Translations under genes and position numbers: made by a program | In this document: positions 18,959 through 27,998 of the stretch, piece after piece | Numbering within the stretch: position 1 is the stretch's first letter | Layout of the letters: each line of letters opens with the position of its first letter | Notes under the pieces: model-generated | What the model was told of the DNA's origin: nothing | Seen by the model: only the letters and a program-made list of their open reading frames with translations | Databases searched by the model: none | NCBI GenBank assembly: GCA_003049485.1 | Contig: PYST01000399.1 | Coordinates: 1 to 32,134 of the forward strand | Reading direction: 5' to 3' | Length of the DNA: 32,134 nucleotides | Source of the DNA: Ophioceras dolichostomum | Lineage: Eukaryota > Ascomycota > Sordariomycetes > Magnaporthales > Ophioceraceae

Positions 18959-21900
18959 TCATGGAGCGGTCCGGCCCTGTTGTTTCCAGGCGGCGCCGGC
19001 CGCGGACCAAGTCGCCGCGTCGTTGCTGTTGCTGTTGCTGAAGCTCCTGTTGTTCATCCTGGCTGCTGCTGCCGCGGACTGCTGCTGCTGCTGCTGCTGT
19101 GTCGGCGACGACGAGACCGCGCGCGCGAAAGCCGTCGACTGTGGTGACGCGGGGCTCATACCCGGGACGAATCGCCAGCTGTCGACGACAGCACCGCCGC
19201 CGCCGACCACGGGGCGCACAGCGGCGCCGGCATGGGCATTGAACGAGCTCCCCATCTGCGGGAGGCTCGACATCATGTTGCCCTGGGAGAAATTGGAGGA
19301 CTGGAAGAAGGGATATGGCTCCATGAAGTCGTTCGGTGGTGGATGCCGCCGGACGGAAGGGGGAGGAGGTGGCATTGGCTTGCTAGAGGGAGCCCCGTGG
19401 GTCGATCCTGGCATGCCAGATGCTAAAGAGCGGAGATAGTCTGACTGTTGCGTCGCTGCGGCCGAGACCGACGAGACAGGTAGACGGCGTGGGTCCGTGC
19501 TCCATGTGGTCGCCTTCGCGAGCTCGTCCAGCAGCGCCTTGTCGTAGGTCTCTCCCATAGCCAGGTCCTGGATCGGCAGATGTGGTCCCGGCGCTGGGTA
19601 ATCAAGCCGTTGCTCGGGCGAGCCCTGGGTCATAACGCCGCTTAGGGAGTTGGCGTGCTTCCGATCAAGAGGCGATCCCGCCGCAGCCGTCCCCGCAGCC
19701 GTCCCCGTCGCCGCAGGGGCCACAGGTCCTGGGCCACAGTGGTTTCTGGCCTGGGGATGTGCAAAAGCGGCTGCCGCTGCAGAGTCGGGGTCTGCGCCGG
19801 AGCGGTACGGTGTCGGAGTGTAAATCAGGTCCCAGGGCAAGGCAGGGAAGGCCTTCCCGGTGGCAGAAGTAGGGGTCGTGACGGTGGGTGCCGCGTTCGC
19901 GTTGAGCGCCGCAAAGACCTCGTTTGCGGTAGTTGTGTTCATCCCATACGACGACTCGTCCGGTGCGGCAGCGGCGCTTTGCGGCGAATGCACCTCCGGG
20001 GGGGTCAAAAACTCGTTGACACGGTTCAGAGTCTCACCGTCGACACCGTAGTCAGCCTCCGCCGATTCATTAGTGTCTGCCTGGGCGGTAGGCTTTTCGC
20101 GGGAGCCGTAGGTTGCGATCCTAGGCTTGATGCGGGCCTCGGGAATTTCTTTGGGGATATTGGCTGTGCTTCCGGCACGGCTAGTTCGGTTGTTCGGCGT
20201 CGACGGCACGGGGGGCGTGGCGTTGCTTGGGCTCGAGGGAGCCTCGGCCTCATCTGGCTCTACGTAAGTAAGGACAGTCATGGCCTTAGATCCTCCCTGA
20301 AGCTGAGTGACTCGGAGAGGATACCTGGGATCCGTTCCCAGGAAGTAGGCGCAGTTGATTATGTCGTGGATCCGAGCCAGTGTTTCGATGCTGCTGGGCA
20401 ACTGCTCGACGCCGGCGCCGTCGTCGAGCCGAGGCTTCTTCTTGCCATCAGCTGTGAAATGCATCGCACGACAGACGGGGGCGACGTCGACTTTGTTCAA
20501 CGGCTCGAAACACACAGTGTCGGCGTCTTCAGGGAACATGTAGTTGCAGGTCCCCGTCTGCAGCGCCCCGTCGAGGAACAGTTCAATGATGACCGAGAGT
20601 GTATTGGAGAGTGACTTGTGCATCTCGGACGCGGCCGGGGAGAGACGGCTGCCATACATAACCATGTCTCCCCGGTGCATGCATAGCCAGACCATATAGA
20701 GCCGGAGAAGGGGGATGGCAGTGTCCAAGACCGTCAGGAAGCGCTGGCTCTGCTGGTCGCTGATCTCGTGTGTGGCCTGGACTTTCTCTGACGAGTTATC
20801 TGCCGCCCTGGTAGTGCCACCAGCCTGGGGAGCAGCGGCGGACTTGAGAGCCTCACGGATCTCCGTCCCCAGCGCCCGGCTGATGGCTAGAATGGTGCGG
20901 ATGTTGAAATCGAGGATGTATTTGAAAGACCGCGACACAGGAAAGGTCCAACTCTCTGCCGAACGACTGTCAGCGGGTGCTCATCTAGGGAATGTTGCCA
21001 ATGCAGAGTTTTGCTCAAGTCGTCAGTCTTACCCTCAGCCCGCTGGCGAGCGAGATAATACGCGGCCATGTTCGTCAGGACGACGTCGAACAGAAGCTGG
21101 TTGCTACCCTTGCTGGTGCACAGGATCCGAGTCCGATGGAGGACCTCCCTTTCGAGCTCCCCCTGCTGCGAAGTCGACGCCTCCCCTCGGTAGAAGATGG
21201 CGTGAAGGCGGACGAACCACGTGGCAAGGGTCACCTGCGGGTCGGGAGCCGAGTGGCCGGCACGCGGTGGGCTGCCCGGCAGGAGCTTCTTAAACTCCAG
21301 CTCCAAGTTCTTGAGCGCCATGGGATGGGGTTCCTGAACGGCAAGAGCACGATAGAGGTGGTACACGATCTGGAGGTGTTGGTCCTTCTCAGCAATATAG
21401 ACGACGGCCATCTGGTGGTGACCGTGGCCTGATGTGGGCAGGATTTCGTGTGCAAGGCGGTAGTAAACCAGCGGCGCCTCGAAGCCGTGGGTCTTGCGGT
21501 CTGCATATCGCCTGTATCGCGAAAGATCTCCGAGGTGGAGGAGCGTTGCGTGACATGATTTAAGGATCTTGGGTGCCAGTCGAGGATCCTTCTCTCGAGA
21601 AACCTCGTTGAGAGACACGCCTTCGCTGCGCATGCGGCCGGCCACCCGTTCCAGCTCCGGAATCTGGTAGCGCGCCGAGAGGCGCTGGACATAGCCCTTG
21701 TAGAAGCCCTGCGATGTGCGCAGAAACCTCACGTACAGCTTCTCGACCTTGTGGTGGAGCACGGCCTTGTAGTTCGGCTGGTGCTTGGAATCCACACGAG
21801 CCAGTATCTTTCGGTACTCGCTGTTGATAGTGGCGTGGGCCTGCCAGAGAATATTCTCGGCATTTTGCTCGATGGCATACTCGAAGTCGGTAAAGACAGT

Positions 21901-22322
21901 CGACATGCAATTCAGGCGGAGGCTAGGCGCAGCCAGGTTAGTGACGGCGAGAGAACATGGGAATGATTTGGCTCAAACAGGCCAGTCGCGCATACCTTTG
22001 CAACGCAGCATCGACTTCCTCAAGGTCGGAGTCTTCTTTGCCCTTCCCCTCATTCCGCCGAAGCCTGGCCAGCTTCTCGTGAAGGATCTCGCGGCACTTG
22101 ACCGCCTTGCTGTATCATCATCACATTAATCACTGAGCCCTCTGTTGCAGTCTGGCCAGTAAGAGTAACCCATGGCCCATCCTGGAATTGGTGGCGCCTG
22201 CAAACGCAAACCACAAGGCCCAAGTTACCCTGAGTGGTAGGTGGTAGGCGCTCAGAAATACCCAAGCATGAAGTGACAGTTACTAACCTCCAGCAGTCCG
22301 CGGGACTTGCCACTGTAGCCAT
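18959..22322 (-). CDS. EST1/SMG7-type 14-3-3/TPR protein (nonsense-mediated decay or telomerase-associated)
   Basis: Exons 22322-22288, 22109-21996, 21922-21033 and 20955-18959 encode 1,011 residues. The N-terminal third has the 14-3-3/TPR-like helices of the EST1/SMG5-6-7 family: LRLNCMSTVFTDFEYAIEQ, then LGDLSRYRRYADRKTHGFE and YYRLAHEILPTSGHGHHQMAVV, the typical signature around the phosphopeptide-binding fold. The EST1-type helical domain continues across the exon 3/4 junction (RAEG to ESWTFPVSRSFKYILDFNIRT) to roughly residue 600. The remainder is disordered, Pro/Ser-rich, with a seven-Gln run near 965 and Asn/Ser repeats. No PIN nuclease domain follows, so it resembles SMG7, yeast Ebs1 or Est1 rather than SMG6. 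Exon 1 (MATVASPADCW) is the least certain part, but its GTTAGT donor and in-frame continuation (KAVKCREILHEKL) fit the family's N terminus. Confidence 0.85.
19079..19099 (-). repeat. CAG-type trinucleotide repeat encoding polyGln
   Basis: Seven consecutive CAG codons, read on the minus strand, lie in the disordered C-terminal tail of the SMG7-like protein, followed by alanines. Confidence 0.85.
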
Positions 22323-23457
22323 CTTGCCGACGGGAACGACGTTGCCGATGTCGGGGCCGTCTCGCTGCGAAGGAAAGAAGCGGAGAGGAAACGTGGGCGG
22401 GAGGGAGGGAACGGGGCAAGGTGGGAGCAGTTTTTATTCAGAGACGTCAACCTTCGTCATTAAGGGAAAGTTTTAGGTCAAGCGTTAAGCTTGCTGAATC
22501 CGGGCAGCCACACGGAAAGAGAGGCGCGGTCCATAACTTGTAGAGTTGAGGACGCTGTAAGGCTCCAGAAAGTTTCCTGCCGTCGGCACGGCAGTCTGTG
22601 TCTCTGTCGTTGTCGCAAGGGAGTAGGCGGCGGCGGCGGCGGCGGCGGCGGTGCAAGACGAGGAGTCAGGAGACGACGTGTAGGTGACGGTGAGTGAATC
22701 ACGACGCGGGTATGCGATCTCGACCCTTGCTGAAGACAACATTTGGCAGAAGCAGTGACCTAAGAATAAAATTGATCGGGGAGCAACTGGCAAGGCGTTT
22801 CAATAGCAGTCAAGTAGGTGGTCCGCAATCCAAAGCGAAGAGCAGAAGAAAATGGGAAGAAAGATGAAGTGAATGATATTAGCCGCCTGAAGTGAAGTGT
22901 GAAGCTATCTCCAAACGAACCTCACTGTCGCGACGGGGATCCGAGCCTAAGATCGGCTGAGAGAGCCTGAGAGACAGGCCCAGCCAAGTGGGGACGCGAA
23001 TTGACCCCAACCGTTCCATCCAATCAGCTGGCTTTATGGGCTCAACTACAGCGTTCCACCGCCATATTCCCCCCCCACACACAGCGTCAGTGGTACCTAA
23101 ACCACCCACCCCTCTTCTCTCGATAATACGATGAAGGTCGATGTGCGTACGATACAAGCCATGCAAGTAAACTCACAAGCACATCATTGAAGCTCGAATA
23201 AGAACTCGCGCTGCATGTGTTCTTTGCTTGAAGTTTCGTTTTGTCACACGTCGGAGCTGTTTTCACCCCGATACACCCTTCCGGACTGCTTACACCGATT
23301 GCTCGCTCCTCTCCTTGGCTCGCTCAACTCACAAGACCCTACCAGCCTCAAAGCTGCTGAAAAGTGACGACTCAGGCTCAAAGTATTTCACCCTAACCCA
23401 GCAAGCCAGAAGAACGCCTCAAAAAAGAATTTCTCGGCATCATAATTTACTACTAGA
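22323..23457. promoter_or_regulatory. Divergent promoter region between the SMG7-like and ZNF511-like genes
   Basis: 1.1 kb between two start codons pointing away from each other. It contains a (GGC)8 microsatellite at 22626-22651, about 300 bases upstream of the SMG7-like start, and a CCCCCCCC run near 23071. No gene is recognised within it. Confidence 0.55.
22626..22651 (+). repeat. (GGC)8 microsatellite
   Basis: Eight perfect GGC units plus GG. On the minus strand this is a CCG repeat that could lie in the 5' leader or promoter of the SMG7-like gene. Confidence 0.9.
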
Positions 23458-24493
23458 ATGAAACGCTCACGCGAGCCTGAGGAGCCACCCTCTCCCACCT
23501 CCATCTCTGGGAGTGAAGAGGTAGATTCTCCAGCGCCCAGCAGCATGGAAGGAGCAGCAGCGCCGACCCCCAAAATCAGAGAGCTAGACGACGAAGACGG
23601 AGGCGGAGATGGAGGCGGGTCCTCAAAGCCATTCAGATGCATGCTACATGTCGAAACGACGACGTTTGCCACGTGCGAGGAGTACGACTCGCATTATAAC
23701 AAGGAGCACCTGAACAGATGCCATGAGTGCAGGAGGAACTTCCCCTCTAATCACCTCCTGGGTCTTCACATCGAGGAATGTCACGATTCGTTCGTAGCAG
23801 TGAAGAGGGAGAAGGGGGAACATACGGTAAGTACCCTACTTAATATGGACTCGACGACGATCGGGAGAGCGAACACTAGGTTCGGAACCGAACGGGCCTG
23901 CTGTGTTTCCTCGTGACATTCCCCGCTCACAGCCTCACCTCTCCAAATGAGATGGGACGGGAGAGTGAAGATAGAAAAAATGAGAAGCTGACGTTACGTG
24001 ACGTGACACTCAGTACTCGTGCTTCGTGGAGGGCTGCGACCGAAAATGCAGAGACCCGTCGAAGCGGCGTCGACACATGATCGACAAACACAAATATCCA
24101 GAAAACTTCTTCTTCGACGTCACGAGGAGCGGGATAGACGGGAGACAATCCCTGCTCACCAACTACCGCCCAAGACGGGGGACACATTCCAAGTCCCAGG
24201 GCCCTGGCCCTACAAAGGGGTCATCAGCAGCTGGAGAAGGGTTGGGGGTGGCGGCGGCTCAGGCCACCTCACCCACAACACAGGAAACGGCAAAGGCAGA
24301 GGCCGATGAGGGTGGCGGCGGTACACCGCCCAAGGCAGCTGCCGCAGCCGTCGAGGGCAACGAGTCACCCAAGGATGTAGAAATGGACATGGACGGCCTG
24401 GCGCAGACCATGTCGTCCCTGAAGCTAGTGCCGAGATCCATCCAGTTCGGCAGAGGAGGGAAGGGGAAGGGCGGGTTCTCAAGGTCACACTGA
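23458..24493 (+). CDS. ZNF511-family C2H2 zinc-finger protein
   Basis: Two exons, 23458-23826 and 24014-24493, encode 282 residues. The intron is 187 nt with a GTAAGT donor, a GCTGAC branch point and an ACTCAG acceptor. After an acidic Ser/Pro-rich N terminus, the conserved ZNF511 layout appears. A first finger-like segment (FRC...YDSHYNKEH, 59-84) is followed by finger 2 with C88, C91, H104 and H109, then finger 3 (YSCFVEGCDRKC...HMIDKH) with C126, C131, H144 and H149. KYPENFFFDV follows, matching the motif after the last finger in animal ZNF511. The first finger lacks the usual second Cys, so it may not bind zinc. The C-terminal third is low-complexity (Gly/Ala/Thr), ending in a Gly/Lys-rich tail. 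The family call is fairly firm; molecular function is unknown to me. Confidence 0.83.
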
Positions 24494-25094
24494 AAAAAAA
24501 GGCCACAGGACCCCTCCCCTTCCCGCTTACAATTTACCAGCTCTCCGCGCCCGGAGCTGCTGCCGTGGGAGTGAGTGCTTGCGTCACGTTGGACAACATG
24601 GTCACGAAATTTCCGGAAAGGCTAGAAAGAGAGGGGGTATCCGATGAATCAGCATTGGCTATGTTCCGTAAAAAAAAATTGATGAGTGACGAGTCCACGA
24701 CACGTACATCCTTGACCGTTTCCCGCGAGAGTGAGCTGTGGCACGCTAATGTGCCTTGCCCCGTCGCCCTGCCTTGTCCTCCTTTTCACTCGGGCAGCGA
24801 GAGAATGGATTTGGCCAGGGGGAGAGAATGGCAGTCAAGCCACTCATTCCCTCGCTCCTCTGACTGTCCCACGAATCGCAGGTGCCAAGGCCGTGGCCTG
24901 CCACAGGCCTGCAGAATTTCCCACTGCCGTGTCGCCAAAAGAGAAAAATATGCCGTGGCGTTCGTCCTATCCGACAGGGGAACGGGTGGTGGGCCTCAAG
25001 CCAGATATGTACCAGCCAGCCTCCATGCCTGTAGAACTGAGAAGGAAGAAAGGAGAAGAGAAGAGTGAAAGTGATATCGCGGCAGCTAGCCCGT
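24494..25094. other. Convergent intergenic region between the ZNF511-like gene and BUD31
   Basis: 600 bases between facing stop codons, presumably both 3' UTRs. The plus-strand open frames here are short and without protein-like features. Confidence 0.6.
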
Positions 25095-25728
25095 TCAGTC
25101 GCTTGAAGCGCAGCCATGGCAGCCGCAGCTGACGCATTCTATTTCCCGATCTTCTTTGAGCTCTGCCCTTGGAACGCGGCAGATGCATGTCGAGCTGAAG
25201 TTTGTCTCCTTGGTCTGGACGCATCGGAGGCAACAGAGCTATCGCGCAAAGCGTAAAAGTTTTGGTTAGCTAAAGTCGTAATGAGTGGAGAGCAACAGAA
25301 ACGGAATAGAAGAGGGAAGGCGAAGCGGCGGCGGCGGCAAGAAAAAGGATACCACAGGGAAATGAATGAACGAGTAATAGTAAACAAGAGACAGCGGCAG
25401 GAGGGCGGGCGGGCGGTTTACTCACCTTCTCGTAGCCCTGCTTCTTCCACTTCGCGATCAGCATCGCGTCCGCGTAGCCGTTCTTCAGGAGCCACTCGTA
25501 AAGCATCTTGGAGATGGCTTCTTTTTCGTAGTAGAGCTCGTAGACGTAGCGGCTCCTCTGGTGGGAGATCTGGAAGATGGGCCACTGCGCCTGGTGCTTC
25601 GGGATGTTGTCCGTGGGCGTGTTCTGCGCGTCCTTCATCTTGTTGGCGAAGACGAGCAGGTCGTCCTCGATGTCGCTGAAGCCGTCTGGCGGCGGCTTGC
25701 GCTTCGACGCGTGGCGGATCGCGGGCAT
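25095..25728 (-). CDS. BUD31: Pre-mRNA splicing factor Bud31/Cwc14 (G10 family)
   Basis: A spliceosomal core protein that joins the activated spliceosome with the NTC-related factors. Exons 25728-25426 and 25238-25095 encode 148 residues, the normal family length. The N-terminal half is the classic G10 sequence: MPAIRHASKRKPPPDGF, WPIFQISHQRSRYVYELYYEKEAISK, LYEWLLKNGYADAMLIAKWKKQGYEK. Exon 2 supplies the Cys-rich zinc-binding half, beginning LCCLRCVQTKETNF, then CICRVPRAELKED and ECVSCGCHGCASSD. The 187-nt intron has a GTGAGT donor, a GCTAAC branch point and a GATAG acceptor. Its start lies 335 bases from the NDUFA6 start on the other strand, so the two genes share a promoter region. Confidence 0.97.
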
Positions 25729-26063
25729 GGTTTTGGTTTGGAAGGGGGAAAGATGGGAAGCAAGGAAACACAAATCCAAACCCGAACAAGACGAACTGTC
25801 CGAAGAATTATTGTCGATGGACAGATGAATGGATGGAAAGGGGGAGAGTGAAGGAGATAGGAGGGGCAAATGCAATGAGGCTGACACAAGCTTTATCAGC
25901 GATAATAAGTACCTTGAGGTGGCGGTGGAGGCGGTGCGGGGATTCATTGAGCTCCGCAACACGTGATGCGGAGCTTTCAACTTCATGATGTTCGGCAATC
26001 CCGCCCAACCGAGCCAGCTCCAGCACTGAGGGTCAAGACTGTGAATGCAATTGCGCTGCCGCC
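25729..26063. promoter_or_regulatory. Divergent promoter shared by BUD31 and NDUFA6
   Basis: 335 bases between the two start codons. A short pyrimidine-rich segment, seen on the minus strand, precedes BUD31. A possible 5'-UTR donor (AAGGTACTT on the minus strand near 25915) hints at a leader intron in BUD31, but no matching acceptor can be fixed. Confidence 0.5.
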
Positions 26064-26934
26064 ATGACCATCCACGCGACGAAGTTTGCCAAGGTGTCGA
26101 CGCAGTGTGAGTCCTCTTCTTTTACCTGTTTCAATTGGCGCAAATACTGACATTTCTCCCCGGAAACTCCAGCGGCCAATTGGTCACAGGCCAAGAGGCG
26201 AGTCCTCTCGTCATATCGCGAATGGATCCGAGCGGTACGTCGTCGTCGTCGTCGTCGACTCTGCACACCCCCCTTTTTCGACACTCAGGAGCTTGATGGT
26301 CCCTCCGCTGTCCCTCCCTCCCATGCACGGGGTTAACGATCATGGAGCTGCTGATCTGACCGGCGTGAACACAACTTGCCGACCCGTTAGGCCCCCGATA
26401 TCCAGACGATGTACTCCATATCCTACCCGGTCTCGGCCATCAGGACACGCATCCGAGAGGAGTTTGAGCGCCACAGATATGTCGACAAACTGCCCGTGGT
26501 GGACGTCCTCTTGTTCAAGAGCGGTGCGGAGTTCCAGGTGGGTGCATTCTCAGCCAAAGTCCCCCTATTACTCACTGAAGATGGGCGGACCCGCTCGAAG
26601 GAGAGGGCGATGTAGAGAGGGTTGGACAGTTTCATCGTATCGCCTCGCGGGGCGGGCTGCGGTAATTCTGCTGGGTTTACCGAAGGGAGCCAGGCTAACG
26701 CGTATCATTCCTCCCGAGGTGAACAGGAAACGATGAACTTCTGGAAGCAGACGGCTCACGTTATGTCGTACTTCAAGGAGGAGAACTTCAGGGGAGATAA
26801 GAGGCTACCGTCAAACTTCATGCAAGGGTTCTTGGAGGTAGGTTATCGCAACAGCGTGCTGTGCTGTGGTGGTGCCTCTCTCTTCACTCTCCCTTTATGG
26901 CTCACTTGCTAACTCTTCGCAGGGTCGTAACTAG
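26064..26934 (+). CDS. NDUFA6: Mitochondrial complex I accessory subunit NDUFA6 (LYRM6 / NB4M, LYR family)
   Basis: An LYR-type matrix subunit of NADH:ubiquinone oxidoreductase that anchors the acyl-carrier protein at the peripheral arm. Five exons, 26064-26106, 26173-26234, 26391-26537, 26727-26837 and 26923-26934, give 124 residues, typical for fungi. The spliced protein starts MTIHATKFAKVSTQSANWSQ, contains SYREWIRAAPDIQTMYS (the LYR-motif region, here S-Y-R), IRTRIREEFERHRYV with the conserved Phe, and LPVVDVLLFKSGAEFQ/ETMNFWKQ. Introns are 66, 156, 189 and 85 nt. Intron 3 has a perfect GCTAAC branch point. The last exon encodes only Gly-Arg-Asn-stop. It ends 180 bases from the AC19 stop on the opposite strand. 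Confidence 0.93.
26238..26255 (+). repeat. (CGT)6 repeat abutting the NDUFA6 intron 2 donor
   Basis: Six CGT units begin within the GTACGT donor at 26235-26240 and run into the intron. Length change here would sit directly next to the splice site. Confidence 0.85.
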
Positions 26935-27114
26935 AGCGGGTATCTAGAGGAAGAAAGAAACCCCCTCTTGTACATAAGGGGCTTACATATAAGATAAAAA
27001 AGAAAGCAGATCCTTTTTTTTTCAGACGCCTTTGATCCATCCCTTCTATGGTGTCGTTGCGCCTATGAACTCCCCAACCAACCCCTTTTTTGCTTCCCTT
27101 GCTCCCCACGCTCA

Positions 27115-27998
27115 CTATGAGTCCGTCTGCATCCGGCTCGCGAACTCTTCCTTGGCCGCGACGAACTTGTTGGTGACCACGTCGCAAAGATCCTGCAAGT
27201 CCCTCAGTCCCTTCTCCAGCGCCTCGATCGCAGTAGTGCCATCTAATCCCCGCAACGCGATCAGCCGATGAGCCTTCTTTGTTTTCTCGCCCCTTCTGTG
27301 AGATAGGTGGAGATCCGCGAGAGTGGTGAGAGGGTGCTGCCTTACCGTATGTCTGAATTCTGATGTTCATCTTAGCTTCGGAAGGATGAGGGATCGAGTA
27401 GGCGCAGAACTCAACCTCGGGACTGTGAGGGCGTGTTAGTAGGTCGACTCATAGAAGCGGTAATCGCACACGCGCGAGCGTCTCTGGACATACTTCTTCA
27501 TTATGATGTATCTCAAGGCGTTGCCTAGAGTGTGACCCTCTTTCAGGAACTCGAATGACGCCGCAGTTGGCGTGGAACCAGGCAGCTGTGATCAGATGCG
27601 TTAGCAGCCATATTTTGAGTGAGATTGATGTGTCCGATTTGAGATTGGTGTTCCAACTTGAGATTGATGCCTTCGCCGTGAAACTTGACGTCTTCGACCT
27701 CATCTCACTCAGGCAGCCTCATTCACTTCGAAACTGATATATTGGAACAGTTTCTCTCGCAGGACCCCTTATTGCTTTCTCTCTTACGGCCGATAAAGGT
27801 CTCAAGCTTCTTACTTACCATTTTCACGCGTTTCTCCTCCTCCTCCTCCTCCTCCTCCTCCTCCTCCTCGTGCTGGACTGGCTCCTCACTTTCGGTGTCG
27901 GCCTGGGGCTGAGCGGAGGTGGGCGCATCCTCCATGACCGCGTCCGCCCCAGCGCTAGGCTCGGGTGCCCCGGAACGGCTCTTCGATTTTGGTGCCAT
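27115..27998 (-). CDS. RPC19: RNA polymerase I and III subunit AC19 (Rpc19)
   Basis: The AC19 partner of AC40, forming the alpha-like assembly platform of RNA polymerases I and III in the nucleus. Exons 27998-27819, 27585-27494, 27422-27346 and 27242-27115 encode 158 residues. After an acidic N terminus with a twelve-Glu run, the conserved core reads KRVKM | LPGSTPTAASFEFLKEGHTLGNALRYIIMKN | PEVEFCAYSIPHPSEAKMNIRIQTY | DGTTAIEALEKGLRDLQDLCDVV and ends near MQTDS. HTLGNALRYIIMKNPEVEFC is the alpha-motif signature. Introns of 233, 71 and 103 nt have GTAAGT/GTATGT/GTAAGG donors. Intron 1 has a GCTAAC branch point. The start is the first Met of MAPKSKSRSGAPEP, upstream of the acidic region usual in fungal AC19. 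Confidence 0.94.
27834..27869 (-). repeat. GAG repeat encoding twelve Glu in AC19
   Basis: Twelve uninterrupted GAG codons (CTC on the plus strand) at the end of AC19 exon 1, just before KRVKM. A perfect trinucleotide run of this kind is likely to vary in length between strains. Confidence 0.9.

Noticed and set aside
19655..20614. 319-codon plus-strand open frame
   Set aside because: Antisense to the disordered part of the SMG7-like protein; Arg/Gly-rich and unlike a real protein.
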